A stretch of DNA of 64,000 nt from Aquibium microcysteis (GTDB lineage: Bacteria > Pseudomonadota > Alphaproteobacteria > Rhizobiales > Rhizobiaceae): assembly GCF_014495845.1 (NCBI RefSeq), contig NZ_CP061080.1, forward strand, positions 1,415,001-1,479,000, read 5' to 3'. Below, piece by piece: positions 63,638 to 64,000 of this stretch (its first letter is position 1; the number at the start of each line of letters is the position of its first letter). The position numbers were made by a program, and so were the translations under genes. The notes beneath the pieces were generated by a model that was not told the origin of the DNA, did not search any database, and saw only the letters and a program-made list of their open reading frames with translations.

Positions 63638-63880
63638 CACTAGTGGAGAAGCTTCTGTCCTCGACGAAAGAGACCTCCATGGCTTCGTTGGGTCTCGATA
63701 CATCGATGAGCCACGTCAGTTACTGAATTCCCGGCCATCATGCGAAGATTCAACACGCGCATGTGTCCGCAATGCGCCCCCATTCGTGCCATTCGCCTAC
63801 TTGTGAGGGCCTCCTGAGAGCGGACGTTCGATTCATTTTCTGACCAGGTCCAAACACCTCCGTCTTCGCCGCAGCACGCG

Positions 63881-63900
63881 ACATTTGGGGCGACATGTCG
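63881..63900 (+). repeat. 20-bp repeat, copy 2 (downstream of tniQ)
   Basis: ACATTTGGGGCGACATGTCG pairs with the copy at 63618. It includes the palindrome CGACATGTCG, and its first part resembles the reverse complement of the sequence flanking the left terminal repeat (CCCCGAATGTCG). Confidence 0.35.
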
Positions 63901-63938
63901 ATGCTCTACGAGACCCCTTTCGGTCGGCTCAAGGGGTG

Positions 63939-64000
63939 CTAAGCGTCCATGAGGTTCAGGCGATCGAAGAAGACGCGGTTGCGACGCTTGGCATCGGCAA
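63939..64000 (-). CDS. possible C-terminus of a gene entering from the right
   Basis: The minus strand reads ADAKRRNRVFFDRLNLMDA before a TAG at 63941-63939. The composition looks like a real protein end, but only 20 codons are visible, so this is weak evidence. Confidence 0.3.
   Translation of the reverse strand, partial: ADAKRRNRVFFDRLNLMDA

Larger units (their letters stand above)
63595..64000. other. stretch after tniQ without a confident gene
   Basis: No convincing complete gene is seen on either strand in these 406 bases. The stretch contains the two degenerate 20-bp repeats and, at the very end, a possible minus-strand gene terminus. No CRISPR-like repeat array is present. Confidence 0.6.

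Noticed and set aside
63595..64000. CRISPR array or guide RNA array after tniQ
   Set aside because: No regularly spaced direct repeats are present; only two degenerate 20-bp copies 263 bp apart.

Overview
The window reads as a GC-rich alphaproteobacterial replicon, most likely from the Hyphomicrobiales (rhizobia and relatives). The evidence is the arsenite-oxidase gene order aioX-aioS-aioR with divergent aioBA, the bacterial transglutaminase-like cysteine peptidases, DUF411/DUF305 copper proteins and the codon use. No rRNA, tRNA, replication or conjugation gene is visible, so chromosome versus plasmid cannot be decided. The content (metal resistance, pseudogenes, transposition genes) is that of an accessory island.

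Region 1 (1-7.1 kb) is an arsenite-oxidation cluster. A cytochrome c, AioA and AioB lie on the minus strand and AioX, AioS and AioR on the plus strand. A textbook sigma-54 (-24/-12) promoter precedes aioB, which fits AioR being an NtrC-type activator. Region 2 (7.2-8.4 kb) is a scar: a broken chromate transporter and a broken small metal-context protein. Region 3 (8.4-13.9 kb) holds an IorAB/aldehyde-oxidase-type molybdenum hydroxylase with two cytochromes, an AraC regulator and a methyltransferase.

Region 4 (13.9-27.6 kb) is a copper island. It contains a YHS-bearing copper ATPase, CueR, a TolC-like lipoprotein, a multicopper oxidase, cupredoxin, CusF, DUF411, CopZ, a glutaredoxin/MauE fusion, DUF305 proteins and an internally deleted second P-type ATPase. 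Region 5 (27.1-37.3 kb) holds a MerR regulator, an ACR3-like arsenic transporter, ccdA-dsbB-dsbA, a CusBA efflux pump, a ZntR-like regulator and a PCuAC-like protein. Region 6 (37.4-44.8 kb) is an envelope-maintenance block: three L,D-transpeptidases, DsbA, a parvulin, a CzcO-like flavoprotein and two transglutaminase-like peptidases. Region 7 (44.8-53.7 kb) carries a zinc CDF exporter, a Zn/Cd/Pb ATPase, SCO and PCuAC copper chaperones, and an MntR-multicopper oxidase-ZIP module with palindromic MntR-type operators.

Three MerR regulators and three distinct families of MerR-type promoters (all with 19-bp spacers) divide much of this island into a CueR regulon (CTTCCA dyads), a ZntR-like regulon (CTCTAG dyads) and a local MerR circuit (CTCAAG dyad). 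At 54.4 kb a decayed second copy of the aioR 3' end appears, so the metal island lies between two aioR copies.

Region 8 (54.9-58.4 kb) has a soluble FtsH-like AAA+ zinc protease with a tiny downstream partner, an ArsR-type regulator and a protein that may be TnsA-like. Region 9 (58.4-63.6 kb) is a Tn7-like core, tnsA-tnsB-tnsC plus a short 220-residue TniQ, preceded by a Tn402-like terminal inverted repeat. Its targeting factor, if any, is not in view and may lie past the right edge. This block, with the neighbouring protease and second TnsA-like gene, is the best candidate for something undescribed.
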